Of a DNA stretch of 64,000 nucleotides, positions 48,780 to 61,340 are shown one piece after another; position 1 is the first letter of the stretch; every line of letters starts with the position of its first letter. This DNA comes from Cyprinodon diabolis (taxonomy: Eukaryota > Chordata > Actinopteri > Cyprinodontiformes > Cyprinodontidae): assembly GCA_030533445.1 (NCBI GenBank), contig CM060064.1, positions 38,595,787 to 38,659,786 of the forward strand, read 5' to 3'. Under the pieces are notes generated by a model. It was given only the letters and a program-made list of their open reading frames with translations. It was not told the origin of the DNA and did not search any database. The position numbers were made by a program, and so were the translations under genes.

Positions 48780-50434
48780 CTGGAGTGAGAAAGATAAGGA
48801 TGTCAGGATTATTTCAACATTTCACTTTCTAAATTTGACACAGTTCAGTTTTAAGGTTATTCTGACCATTTTTTTTAAACTATGCACATCTGAGAACACA
48901 AAAAATAGCATATTTCATTTTCTAAGGCCCCCAGAAAAATTACAGCGGATTTTATTTCAACTGTGCAATAAAGGACTATTTCACCAAAAATTGTAATGCT
49001 GCAAATCTATTTCAAATTTAAATTACAATATTTTATTGGTGTAAGTTTACTCCCTCGAACACATCTTAAATTGCATTCCAAATGTAAACTGCTTAAAAAA
49101 AACCAACCTGAAGTTTAGTTTGAAATAACTGAGTGGATTTAAGAGCCACAAAAGGGAAAATTTTCCTTTTTTGTTGAAGTTCTGTTAACAGTATCTTACC
49201 TACAGCTTTTTAGTGTGATATTTTATTACAAGTCCACATTATATGGACCTAGGAGTTTCTGCTAACAGCTAACATAAGAAGAGCAGAGACAAAAGAGGAT
49301 CTCTAACATCTTAAAGAACTTTACAGCAGTTTATTCAAATAAAACCTCATAAACCTTTAAACCTTTCTTCGTGTTATTGCTGCCTGTTTAAAGAGAAGCT
49401 AATGATTGATTACATGCACTTAGAAAAAATGTAAATCTCCATCGGCCATTTTTTCTTGAATTAAGGACGTACGTAAGACACTTTGCCAACAGAACAAAAC
49501 TATTTACATGGAAAATAAGACAAAAACAACTGGATTGTCTTATTTCAAGTTCATGTTTTGTAATTATCTTATTTTAAGAGTAAAAATATTAATCCCATTG
49601 GCAAATTATCTTATTTACCTGTTCAAATTAAAGGTAAATACCATTAATGCAAGACATTTTTACTTATTTCTAGATCGTTTTTCCATAGGAAAGCTGAAAT
49701 CAATAATCAGCTACGGATTGGTTGTTTTTAGACGATTAAATCTTGGTCCCGCTCAGACTAACTTAAAATCAAACATAAGGACCAGCTGGTTCTGGACTGA
49801 ATAAAAACAGTAAAGGTATTGGTCTAAGTCAGATTTCAGCTTCTTTGAACCTTTAACCAGAATCTCATTTCCAAAACTGTCCTATCGCTTTGTTGAAACC
49901 TGATCAAGCTTTAAAACTCTAAACCTTGTTACAGGAAGCTTTTACTAAGCTTTGCACTGGTTAACTGTTGACTCTCATTTTCAGGGTAAAGGCAACAACA
50001 TCACCCTGGTAGAGACACTAAAGACCTCTACACACAGCAACAAACACCAACCAGTGGTTCAATTCAGTCCTCAGCAGCTTATCAGGCTCCAGACTTATCC
50101 GGCATTAAAGCCATTCCTGTGCACAACTCGTGGAGCGGCAGCCCGGCTGGTTTTCTACTACCGTTGGCTTTCACTTTGCCTTCGGTCGGAGTCCGGTCGG
50201 TGTAAACACATGACACATTACTTGTAAAATGTCTCATTGTGCGGCAGGAGAGGGAGCGAGTGGGCAACTCGTGGTCCCTGTTGACCCGGCGAAATGGCTG
50301 CTTTGTGTTTTCATTTCTGAGTCAGACGCTGTCGATAGGTGTTTCATAATCAAGTTTGCAAAACAGCACTTTGCAGGGACTCAGCTTGCCAGCTGCATAA
50401 ATGCACCCAGAGATGTGATATTACTGAACCAATA

Positions 50435-52025
50435 CAGGTGCTGGTCATAAAATTAGAATATCATGAAAAAGTAGATTGATTTCAGTAATTCCATTTAAAA
50501 AGTGAAACTTGTATATTATATTCATACATTACATACAAACTCATATATTTCAGATGTTTATTTTGTTTAATTTTGATGATTACAAATGACAACAAATGAA
50601 AATCTCAAATTCATCATATCAGAAAATTAGAATATTACTGAAGACCAATAAAAACAAAGGATTTATAGAAATGTTGGCCAACTGAAAAGTATGAACATGA
50701 AAAGTATGAGCATGTACAGCACTCAGTATTTAGTTGGGCCTCCTTTGGCCTGTATTACTGCAGCAATGCGGCGTGGCATGGAGTCGATCAGTCTGTGGCA
50801 CTGCTCAGGTGTTATGATAGCCCAGGTTGCTCTAATAGTGGCTTTTAGCTCTTCTGAATTGTTGGGTCTGGTGTATTGCATCTTCTTCTTCACAATACCC
50901 CATAGATTTTCTATGGGGTTAAGGTCAGGAGAGTTTGCTGGCCAATTAAGAACAGGGATACCATGGTCCTTCAACCAGGTACTGGTAGCTTTGGCACTGT
51001 GTGCAGGTGCCAAGTCCTGTTGGAAAATGAAATCTGCATCTCCAAAAAGTTGGTCAGCTGCAGGAAGCATGAAGTGCTCTAAAACTTCCTGGTATGTGGC
51101 TGCGTTGACCCTGGACCTCAGAAAACACAATGGACCAACACCAGCAGATGACATGGCACCCCAAACCATCACTGACTGTGGAAACTTTACACTGGACTTC
51201 AAGCAACGTGGATGAAGTGCCTCTCTTCTTTTCCTCCAGACTCTGGGACCTTGATTTCCAAAGGAAATGCAAAATTTACTTTCATCAGAGAACATGACTT
51301 TGGACCACTCACCAGCAGCCCAGGCAAGACGCTTCTGACGCTGTCTGTGGTTCAAGAGTGGCTTGACACAAGGAATGCGACAGCAGAAAACCATGTCTTT
51401 CATACGTCTGTGTGTGGTGGTTCTTGAAGCACTCACTCCAGCTGCAGTCCACTCTTTGTGAATCTCCCCCACATTTTTGAATGGGTTTTGTTTCACAATC
51501 CTCTCCAGGGTGCGGTTATCTCTCTTGCTTGTACACTTTTTTCGACCACATCTTTTCCTTCCCTTCGCCTCTCTATTAATGTGCTTGGACACTGAGCTCT
51601 GTGAACAGCCAGCCTCTTTAGCGATGACCTTTTGTGTCTTGCCCTCCTTGTGCAAGGTGTCGATGGTCGTCTTTTGGACAACTGTCAAGTCAGCAGTCTT
51701 CCCCATGATTGTGTAGCCTATAGAACTAGACTGAAAGACCATTTAAAGGCTTTTGCAGGTGGTTTGAGTTAATTAGCTGATTAGAGTGTGGCACCAGGGG
51801 CCATCAATTTTGAACCTTTTCACAATATTCTAATTTTCTGATATGATGAATTTGAGATTTTCATTTGTTGTCATGTGTAATCATCAAAATTAAACAAAAT
51901 AAACATCTGAAATATATGAGTTTGTATGTAATGTATGAATATAATATACAAGTTTCACTTTTTAAATGGAATTACTGAAATCAATCTACTTTTTCATGAT
52001 ATTCTAATTTTATGACCAGCACCTG
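50435..52025 (-). mobile_element. Tc1-type transposon with 202-bp IR/DR termini, in a satb1 intron
   Basis: The 1,591-bp element starts CAGGTGCTGGTCATAAAATT, ends with its reverse complement, and is flanked by TA (50433-50434 and 52026-52027). The inverted repeats 50435-50636 and 51824-52025 are both 202 bp and almost identical. Each holds two copies of AAAATTAGAATAT in the same direction, at 50449-50461 and 50623-50635 on the left, and mirrored at 51825-51837 and 51999-52011 on the right. This is the IR/DR layout of the Sleeping Beauty-like Tc1 subgroup, where the direct repeats are transposase binding sites. The transposase lies in the same orientation as satb1. Confidence 0.95.
50723..51706 (-). 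CDS. Tc1-type DD34E transposase with internal deletion
   Basis: A 327-residue frame begins at the family start MGKTADLTVVQK; an upstream in-frame ATG at 51742 would add 12 unlikely residues. The N-terminal half has helix-turn-helix DNA-binding domains (KVIAKEAGCSQSSVSKHI) followed by a basic GRKRCGRKKC linker of AT-hook type. The DDE catalytic domain shows D in FSDESKF, D in QQDLAPAH and E in [11 protein letters not shown], with 34 residues between the last two. The C-terminus is PRRIAAVIQAKGGPTKY. Between RLAWA and WSKV it is seven residues shorter than the transposase at 10382-11422, and shorter than I expect for the family. The loss is in frame and close to the first catalytic D, so activity is doubtful. 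It resembles the Passport-like transposases of fishes. Confidence 0.92.
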   Translation of the reverse strand: MGKTADLTVVQKTTIDTLHKEGKTQKVIAKEAGCSQSSVSKHINREAKGRKRCGRKKCTSKRDNRTLERIVKQNPFKNVGEIHKEWTAAGVSASRTTTHRRMKDMVFCCRIPCVKPLLNHRQRQKRLAWAAGEWSKVMFSDESKFCISFGNQGPRVWRKRREALHPRCLKSSVKFPQSVMVWGAMSSAGVGPLCFLRSRVNAATYQEVLEHFMLPAADQLFGDADFIFQQDLAPAHSAKATSTWLKDHGIPVLNWPANSPDLNPIENLWGIVKKKMQYTRPNNSEELKATIRATWAIITPEQCHRLIDSMPRRIAAVIQAKGGPTKY

Positions 52026-53752
52026 TATACTGAGCTCTGGTAACTCTTGTTGGGCGAGTTAATTTGGCTGATGTGTCGTGTTAGTGAAAGACCTGCAGAA
52101 AATATTTAAACCCTGTTTTTTTATGGACAGTAAGGAGCTGCAGCATTAAATCAGAAATAATCTAATTTCATCCATCTACAAGCATTTCTGTTTGCATGCA
52201 AAGTCCGCATAAAAACTCCCTCATTCCATATCTGCTGCAGAAAGAAATCCTATTACCTTATTTATATCCAGTAAATGAGAGTCTTTGTGAAACAACTGGC
52301 CGTGTATCTAAGGAACCAAAAAAACAAATCAAGCAGTCAGCTGTGGCACGGACTTTTAATAGGAGTATTATTGTGCTTCATTAAGATGTTTCTACCGTTA
52401 ACTGAGCCTTTGTGTTATTTGTTATTCATACGCCAGATGTCTCGTATAAAGCAGCTCTGTTGACTAAGTTCAGCCTAATGATATCTTTGAAAACAGCTTC
52501 CTGTGAAAAGTAGGAACTTTGAAGTGTTGCTGTGGTTCTAATTTACAAGTGTTCATTATAAGTCTTAAGCGTTGTTTATTTATTTTCCCCGAATATGAAC
52601 TGAAAATACATTAAATGAGGAAAAAATGGTGCTTTTCTACTTGTTTTTGACGGAGACTTTTAGGATCTCATAAGCAGATTGTTATCAAGAGAGTCTAGTC
52701 CTGCGTCTCACAAGCAGTGTTTACAAATTTATTCAGGCTGCAAAAGTGATTCGGTTCCAAAGGCAGTTTAATAACTGATTATTCTCACTCCGATCAGATG
52801 ACTCATTTAGCAACTAAACTGTCCAATAAAAGCAATAAAAACTTCTATGAATCTAAGAGTGGGATTTAAATTGTATAAAAAATTAGAAGAATGGGAAACA
52901 TGCATTTTAAAAGATTTGGTTTAGTTCCAACAATGAGGTGAAATCATTGCTGGAAGGATCTTGTCTTTATCAGAAATATTTTGTTACAACCCTAATTAAT
53001 TAGTCGATAGTTTTGTCAGAATGTGAAGCCTAAATATACAGGTATTTGCTGACACTATGCAAGGATGGAAAGCTAACAGCAATAGCTTACAGAGGAAAAA
53101 CATATCTTTTCTAAAAACATATCTGAATCCAATATGTTTGAAATTAGAAGAGTTTTTGATGAAATCAAAATTCTCCAAACTTAGTCCTTATAATTTGTCC
53201 TTTCATGAAGTTAAATGTTTGTTCAACGTGTCTGGAGTCTGATCCTCTTTTTTTTAAATCATTATTTCTCTGGGTATTGTACCATCTCAGATAAAAAAAT
53301 GAATGTGGCAGCTGGGTTAAATGTTTTTGCCTTCTGAATAATTAATTTCAGTGAACAATGTTCAGCTATAGGTTGTCTGGAAATGACATTATAACACTGC
53401 TTAGACCTACTGTTATAAAAAACAAACATTATACGAACCGACAGGCTGCTACTTTATATATTTTATCAAAACGGAATGCAAAAAGAATGAACCATGTTCA
53501 TCTAGAGTTGTTCATATCAGTTTTGTCTTAACGAACGACAACAAAGTGGAATATGTTGTGTACTTCTATTTAATTTAAGTTAACTGGGGTTTTTGCACTT
53601 GGTAAAAAAAAAAAGATAAATCAGACAGTCCGGAGATTTAAAGAGGGCTTACTTTATAAGACTGCTCCAATATTTAAACAATAATTAAAGTGGGATTATA
53701 AGGCTTGTGGTTTTTCCGTTTGTATCCGGATCTGATTAAACGCCCTGCTCAC

Positions 53753-53959
53753 CTGAAGCTGCTCGGTGGAAACGTGTATCAGGTGTGACGGCCGCTCGTT
53801 GTGGTGCTGCTGCCCGGAGCTGCTCTCCTGCTCGTAGATGACGTCGCGCTCGGCCTGAGAGAGGCTCAGGAACCGACGGATCATGGACAGGTTTTCCCAC
53901 AGCGTCCGGTTCTCTGGAGACGGATCCTCTTTCCAACGCAGGAGCTCACAGAGCCAGCC
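53753..53959 (-). CDS. satb1: satb1 penultimate exon: second CUT domain
   Basis: This is a 207-bp, 69-codon exon in phase 0 at both ends. The acceptor is ATTCCATCAAG before 53959, and the donor CAG|GTGAGC comes after 53753. The product opens [20 protein letters not shown] and continues [19 protein letters not shown], which is nearly identical to the C-terminal half of the second CUT repeat of vertebrate SATB1. It ends in a His/Gln-rich stretch and IHVSTEQLQ, where mammalian SATB1 reads IHVPAEQIQ. The CUT repeats cooperate with the homeodomain to bind AT-rich matrix-attachment DNA. The exon joins in frame to the homeodomain exon at 48779. The neighbouring frames that extend into both introns are not coding. 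The preceding exon, which should end in a KSQ-like sequence, is not in the window. Confidence 0.95.
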
Positions 53960-54204
53960 CTTGATGGAATAAATGATGGAAAAAACAAAGTTTAGTAAAT
54001 GATCGACTGTTAAACCCAAGATCAGAGCAAAGTTTGGATTTATTGTGGATCATATCCAAACAGTTAACATCCTTTTAAGCTGAAAACATAGAAAAATCTT
54101 AGCAGAAATAAAAAACAGAGATTAAATCAAACACCTTCGTTATTTAATTTATTACAAGCAGTCTTTAAGGTGGTGAACAGAAACCGTATGCAGAAACCCC
54201 CCCC

Positions 54205-54226
54205 AACACACACACACACACACACA
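54205..54226. repeat. (CA)n microsatellite
   Basis: About 22 bp of CA repeats behind a short C run, inside the satb1 intron. Confidence 0.85.
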
Positions 54227-55734
54227 ACCTGAGCCGGCACTTTGTGTGTTTCTCTTCCACAGCTGAAGAAAACGAGCAGAGTGACTGGAGGTCAAGCAGC
54301 ACAGCGGGAAGGAACAATTTAGCCGATAAGAAGCACTCATTCTCACACTGAGCAGCACCCTCAGGAGGAAACAAGTGACTCGTGTGTTTGAGACGCTCCA
54401 GCAGAGGGCCACGAAACACAGAGCTCAGAGAAACCACATCTAGGCTGTCATCTTAAACACAGAGTTTGTGGATTTTTATGACTCCAGATTTTTTTTTAAG
54501 ATTAAAATTAGGAATTCAGAAGTTCTGCATTATATATTTGTAAGATAAAGAATAGAATGACTTTAGTGTGTTGCATTATGCAAACAACACGAAATAACTC
54601 AACAATTAGTTTGAAAAATGGCCGGAAATATTTATTTCTTTCATATCATAGTAAAAATATAATGTAAATGTAGAAACAGGACTGAGATTTATTTTTTAAA
54701 TGGACCATATATCTGTTTCAAGGTCTGGCAATTTGATTCAAAAGTTTTAAAATAGAAAATTATTATAAATCTGAAAGCTTTGAACTCAGTACTTTTTAAA
54801 GTAATATTAATAAAAGAAATATCAATACATTTTTAAAACTAGTGGAAAGTTAGAGTCCAAGTTATAAAAACTAAGTACTCTAGAAAATATATATATATTT
54901 ACATATCAAGCCTGCACTGAAGAAAACAGGGGAGGTGAGGTGTGCTACAAAAAGAAACAAAGGTTTTGTGTCCAAAACTCCCACAATTATTATCAGGGAA
55001 CAGAATGATGAAACACATGCTCCATCTTCACATCAATCCATCTCAACCTGGTGACTTTGGAACCTTTAGTTTTAAGCGGAAAAATGCAGAGATGGAAACA
55101 GATACGGCGAGAAAAAAAATAAAAAAGGACTCCTCTACAGACAATAGTTGCTGCAAAGCTGAATTGTTTGACTTTTTAAATTGAAATATATGCAAAAACT
55201 CATTAAAGATAAAATCAAAGTGTCTCTTATATTTCTATTTTCAGAGGTATAGTTAAATGTACCTTGCCTGTAAGCCTCTTATTATCCTTTAATGTAATTT
55301 GTAACTTCAGTTGTTTTACTTCACACTAATTTCTATAACCAGTATTAGAATAGTTTAACTTTAACATTAATAATATATATTTTCATAGTTATATTTGCTT
55401 TAAGTCACGACTTTTTATGCTACAGTTTTACATCTTTACCCTATGAATGCCAATGTTGATCAGTGTTCCCCTACATATACATAGACTAAAATAAATACAT
55501 GGAGCTGGCATTAATGTAACCTGATCTCTGGTGATTGTTTTTTTTATTTAAAACTACTTTAAAACATTCTAACAGAATATGATAAAAATTTAACCATTGT
55601 AGGAAGTAGAAGGAGGCAGTTAGAATAACACTAGCTTTAACACATGGAGCTGAATATAAACTGCAGATTCACAGCTGTAGAGACAGGAGGGCTGTTCAGA
55701 AGCTCAGTGACGTGGTCAGATAGGATGACCTCAA

Positions 55735-56120
55735 CTTGAACACCTCGTGTGCGTGTCTGCGTGTGTCAGTAAGAGTGAAACGGAAATCTCAGACCTCTGC
55801 CGAAGCTGCGGAGAGGTGTGCAAGAGCGAGAGAGGACGAAGGAGAACGAAGGGTAGGCCTCTGGATGTGTGTGAGAGGGGTTCTCTCTCAGCCCTGCGGT
55901 GTGTCCTGGCAGAGAGACAAAGCGGCGCTGTAATCTCCCGGCCAGTGAGCGGCAGCACCTTTCATTTCCACAGGATTACACCGGGCTGCTGGTCCGCTCA
56001 CAAACAAGGCAACGCACATGAAGACACGAACAGAGGACAGAGCCACACCGCCGCACTGCATGCGGGAGATAACTCAGCAGTTTGGTCGTCCCATGTTCCA
56101 ACTCCTCCCATAAGCCACAT
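55735..56120. promoter_or_regulatory. CpG-richer block in the satb1 intron
   Basis: This stretch has many CG dinucleotides and open frames in several readings on both strands, in contrast to its AT-rich surroundings. It may be an intronic enhancer or an alternative promoter of satb1. No TATA box or initiator can be assigned and no conserved peptide is seen, so the call is based on composition. Confidence 0.3.
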
Positions 56121-56174
56121 CAAACCCAGGAGGGCTTCTGGAGGGAAGCGAGAGCGGGAGAGAGGATAGAGCGG

Positions 56175-56200
<26 letters not shown>
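56175..56200. repeat. (GA)n microsatellite
   Basis: A GA tract of about 26 bp; the Ser/Leu-repeat frames on the minus strand (83 and 147 codons) are produced by it. Confidence 0.85.
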
Positions 56201-56205
<5 letters not shown>

Positions 56206-56356
56206 GAGCTGGGGGGGAGCAGAGGGGGCCATAAAGCCTGCGTGCCCACCTTGTTCCTTTGCCACGTTTATTGTTGCGTTTTTAATTTGCATGCAGAGGG
56301 ATTTGGACGGCGCTCCGGTTGGGCTGTCTGTGGTTTCAGCTGATTCGGTATTGAAG

Positions 56357-56374
56357 AACACACACACACACACA
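56357..56374. repeat. (CA)n microsatellite
   Basis: A short CA tract in the satb1 intron. Confidence 0.8.
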
Positions 56375-58568
56375 CCAACACACAGCATCTTGTCAAAGCC
56401 AGAGAAACAGTACCCAACCCCAACGATGGAGTAATCCAACTCAAACACTCCCCAAACCAGCAGGATTAAACCCAAAGCAGCAGAGCCAATCAAACAAAGG
56501 CGCGACGTGAACTCCATTTCAATGCCAGGAAGTCCATTTGATTAAATAAACTACTGAGAGTTTATTAGTTCACAAGTAGGAATGTTTTTTTTTTTATGTT
56601 TGTTTGTATTTGGCTTTTTTTCCTTTTTATTTCTCTGCCAATTTGGGTGCAGTTGAGCTTTTAAAGAAAGAAATCATGGGCCACAAAAGGAGATTTTACT
56701 AAACATTTCTGTTTTATACGCCATGCATGCCAAGCAGCGGTTAAGTCTCCTCGCAGCCAGCGCCGAGGACAGTGGACAGTCAGCATTTTCCATGGCAGTT
56801 TCAAGAGCTTTGTTTGTGTTTGTCTAATTGCATTGCTTCCACAGGCCAGGCAGAGGCAGCAACACGGGAAAAAGATGCACATGGGGAGCAAAAGAAGATA
56901 GCATGTCCCTCGAGTCTCTGAACCACCGCCGGGAGATTTAAGGCTTCCCTTTAAATCCATAGCATGGTCAAATAACAACGAATATTCTTTTAAGGTTGCT
57001 GTGATGAGAAGTTTAAATACACTCACACACGTTAACTTGGGAATTTTAGAATGCGTTTTCACTATCGGAAAAGGAAGCGCTTAAGTTTAAGTTTGATGAT
57101 TCTTTTTGTGGAAGTTATCCTCCAGTAGAAAATGTCTTCTGGGGTAATTTTAAAACAACTGCAGATTCCAAGAGCTGTTTGTAAGTCAATCATCGTGCCA
57201 AAGGGAGAAAAACTGGTTTGGATGTTCCGGAACAAATCAGGGACTAAGATTTAAGCGTAGATGAACCGGAAAACCGTTGGATCATCAGTGTCCCTGTCCA
57301 CAGTGAGGCCATTTTAACTCTGACCAATTGACTAACTAGCTACAAAAACAAAAGGAGTGTTTGGAGAATTTAAGGCGGGCTCAGCATCCTGATGATACAA
57401 ATTTTTACTAAAAGCAGTGATGCTCTACTACACAAGTTGAATGGGATAGAGAAAAGAAAAGATAAAAACTTCAAATCTCTTAATTTTACCTTAAAATCAA
57501 CAACCAGTCAGGCAAAAATGGTATTTCCATTCCTTGTTGATGGCTATAGAAGCCCCAGGGACAGACAGTAGCGCTAACAGAGGGTGCATGTTCCTATCAG
57601 AGTCTATGTATACTTTTAACATCTCTGAATTAAATGAAAATCCACAATAGATGGACAAAAAGGACTTTCTCAAATAGTTTTATGATGTTTTATTCCTGAA
57701 AACAAGACCAATTTAATTTGACAGTTAATCTTATAATAAATGTACAAAATTGTCGCACCAAAACAGCTTGAAGAGAGATGTATATTTTCCATAAGCTTTA
57801 CAGCATTAACTTGATTCTATGTTTAACATTCCTGCTCTCACACTTGTGTTATTATCACACTGTTGCAAATCTGTTTTCCCCCTTATTGTTTAATGTAATT
57901 TGTGGAGCCTCTCAACTGCAGCTGACAAGCACCGACTGCTCTTGATTGGATCACAGAACTTGCTGCCCCTGCCGCTAAAGTGTCTCAATATGTTCCAGAA
58001 AACAGAAATCTAGGGCTCTTCAATGCAGTGTACTCTGTGTTTTGTTGTAGATCATTAAGGGCTCTCTATAAATAAATAGAACAAGTGGCTCAGGATAGGC
58101 CCAGCAGAGAAATTCAAACAGCACACAGATTTTCCCATGTGACAGTTTAACCATCTTGATTTGAAAAGAGCACGAACACAGGAACTGGGAGACTTGAGGA
58201 ACTTGCTGTGACTGATAAGATAAATATCATTTACAGATGACCTGCATTCGTATGAGAAATAGAAGTAAGATACTTTTAGAAAGAGAAGCGTGCATCTTCA
58301 CATCTCTGATCAAACCACGTTGTAATAAACCACAGGGAACAATGTCAGAGAGACTTGATTCAGGATCCCATCAAGCATAAACACCGAGAACTGAGATATG
58401 AGAGAGGTCAACATGTTAAAGATCTCCCATATTCAGTTTATACTTCATTTCATCTCCAATTTAAGCTACAGTGGATGATTTTTGCAAATTTTTTAAAAGA
58501 CCCGACCTCTCCAATTGAAAAAATAAATGCACATGCAAAACCCTGTACCCGCTCCCTAGAGGGAACGC

Positions 58569-58788
58569 TCTGTTTATAAATTGCTGTTCTCATAGCTCAT
58601 ACAAGCCCTACTTTCCATAAGAAGATTTGCAATTTTTCCACAATGTCAGACTCACCACCAGTAAGTGAAAATGGTGACGAGTACGTACGATGGCCTTATG
58701 TAAACATATCACCAGAATGATTGAGAATTAGGAGGACCACTTATTTTGATGATCCACCCCGAAAAAGAACATCCTCCACTATAACTTT
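58569..58788 (+). repeat. Unassigned dispersed repeat, copy B
   Basis: The segment aligns over about 220 bp with 9999-10209. In this copy an ATG at about 58643 opens a frame MSDSPPVSENGDEYVRWPYV that runs 25 codons to a TGA. A splice-donor-like CCAGTAAGTG lies within it. The sequence upstream (CGCTCCCTAGAGGGAACGC near 58550) is palindromic and may also belong to the repeat. It could be a piece of a DNA transposon, such as the first exon of a transposase, or of a retro-copied transcript. It is not assigned. Confidence 0.7.
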
Positions 58789-60589
58789 AAGTACATTGCA
58801 CTGAAATCCACTGAATTTGTTTCAGGCATAGACAGCTTACTGCAGCTCTCTATGACAGTGATTAATTAAAGGTTGACGGTCAGTTGTTCTGTAGGGGAGT
58901 ACCTCTACAACACACCCAGTAGAGCAACAGTAAGACAACCCTGGATGTCTTTACGCAGAGAAAACTTTGCAGCCATTTAACCTCATTGGCCTTTTATTGG
59001 GAGTTTGGTTGTTGGAGGAAATCGTGTAATCAAATAGGATTCAAGTAAAAGTCAAACTGTGCTATGTACCAGAAAGTGGTTAGAATCTATCAGGGACCTA
59101 TATTTGAGCATAATTTGGTGCACATGCAGAGCTGAGAAGGTAATACTGTAGGTAAGTATAATATGGTCTGCAGGCCTTCAATTACTGTTTAGACTTTCGG
59201 GTGTTGAGGAAGCTTTCTGTAAACACACTTGATTACATGATTCAGGCGTTAAGAAGCCTGTTGTAGAGGTGACAGCTCCTTAAAAATGGATTTATTAGCA
59301 TACACGTCAGTGATCAATATGCCTTTCAAAATACGTCCATCAGGCCAATCCTTCTGGTCCCTAACCACCTTAAAAGTGTCATAAAATCGATTCTTGTTAC
59401 ACCCAGTTTTCATCTTTTCTTAGAAAAAGTAAGATCTTGTTTGAAAGATAAATTTACTTTCCTTGAACAGATAACTGCAGCAAGCACAGACATTACGAAG
59501 ATGTAACTGATGTGATGTTCAAGTTTCAAACAGCAGGTCTGGGGACGTGGATGTTTTTAATACTGCTAGTTTTACAGCTGATCGTAATGTGCAGCTCTTT
59601 ATTTTATTGCTTTGACTAGAGAAAAAAAATTAAAAGATTATTTTAATCAAGAATTTAGGTCATTATTTGTTTCCACAATGGAATTTCATTTTTGGTTTAT
59701 GATGACACTAAAGATTCTTCATTTTTTGTGTCAGATCAAAACAAGACAAAAACATATCATCTAAGCTGCATTTTCTCATAACAAACTATAATTTGACTTT
59801 CATTATAGTTGACTGAAATGAAATTATTCCCATCACAAAGTTAAACCCCCAGTTTTTGTTTTCAATCGACACCATTCAGGCTTCTCTTGGCCAGTACCAA
59901 TTACTGATTTTCTTTACGTCTTACCTGCTGATTCTGTTCAGAATTATTCATCCCTTTTTTTGTTTTTTTGGAGAACGTTAACATAGAAGAGAGGAAAATC
60001 CAGGTTATGCTTTTATTTCCTAGTGGATGCAGGTTGTTAATGCAATGGAAAATAAAGGACACACAAGGTTATCCAAATTTGCACCCATATTTTTATCTCT
60101 AAAGAAACTGCATATTTCCAAATGAGGACTTTATAGCAGTTTTAAGAGATTGTTTCATATTTAAACTCCTTCATTGATCAGATTTCTTTTGGAGTATATT
60201 CAGAGCAGACAAACTGAGTCATCATCTGAAATGATGGACTAATTTTAAATAACTATTGGTGATCAAGAAGTGTGATTGAAACTCAAAAGATCTGATGAAC
60301 CATAGAGAAATATCTTTTAGTCCTGGTCGAGGTAGCAACAGTGGTATTGGCTTAAAAAAAACACTTTCCTCAGTATACAATGGCTGAATTCATCCAGAAG
60401 ATTTCCCCCAGCGAAGCAATGAAGTGCATCATGTATATAAGTGCAGGAGTCACAAGCTGCCAATGAGAGCTCTTTAAGAATAACCACCCACTGAGCCATT
60501 CACCACAAAACCTCTGCTGAAAAAAAAAATCCCCAACATTAACACAAAAACTCTAAAAAACAAAAACTAAAAAAAACCCAAAAACAACA

Positions 60590-61340
60590 AAAAAAGGCTT
60601 TGCTGGATAAAAAACACCAAAAAACTGGGACAGTTGAGAGAAGGATAGACAGAGCGGTCTGTCACACTGCCTGCGCCAACACCTTCCCCTTAATCTCATT
60701 TGCTCCTTATCAGCCCCATCAAGCTGACCTCGGCCACCGTGAAAATAAATAAAATAAGCCAACAGATGTCCATCAATTTGCCATTGGAGGTTTATCCCCC
60801 TCCCTGTCCTCGGATTGCTGTGTAACAAGCACTGAAGCCCATTTAGCCTCATGGAAATAGTTTTAGGCTGATATGAGAACAAAAAAAAGGCTGAAATTAT
60901 GCATCAAAACTGATAATAAAGAAGAAAAAAAAGAAGTAATGTCTGTGGCTATTGTTGTGACTGGCTAGTTGGAATAGAGGATTGTTACCGGGGCAGCCAG
61001 ACAAATCTATCCTGTGTCTCAAACAGGGGGTGAGTTAAAGTAGGGGGGGAAGACAATGCATTACTGTCTTCTTTCCTCCTCTTTGAACTTGGCAAAAGTC
61101 CAGTACTGGCAGACAACACAGTGCAGATAAATGCAGCCGATATCGCGGTGTGTTCAAACCTGTTTGTCTTCCCTCAGAGTGCCAAACCAGTAACTGCACA
61201 TGCACGTTCAACCAACAAAGCTGGGGTGTGCTGCGCCGTAAATGCATTACGCCACAGTGGACGCCCATCTGCTGACGACAGCACACTACTGAGATGTTCC
61301 TGATGCTCGGGCATATGTGAATCTCCCGCAACAATAAGCA
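60590..61340. promoter_or_regulatory. Candidate conserved non-coding DNA in the satb1 intron
   Basis: Two complex, non-repetitive blocks (60600-60870 and 61090-61340) stand out from the A-rich surroundings. They contain mixed GC content and words typical of enhancer DNA, and only short shadow frames. The evidence is compositional. Confidence 0.3.

Larger units (their letters stand above)
48780..53752 (-). other. satb1: Last satb1 intron (4,973 bp)
   Basis: It is bounded on the minus strand by donor CAG|GTGAGC at 53753/53752 and acceptor CACTCCAG at 48780. Both neighbouring exons are phase 0. It contains a complete Tc1-type transposon at 50435-52025, about 1.6 kb from the acceptor side. The rest (48780-50434 and 52028-53752) is AT-rich with no other supported element. 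Confidence 0.9.

Noticed and set aside
55998..56517. Ser/Leu-repeat proteins of 83 and 147 codons on the minus strand
   Set aside because: The repeats come from the (GA)n tract at 56175-56200 and there is no splice or promoter support.
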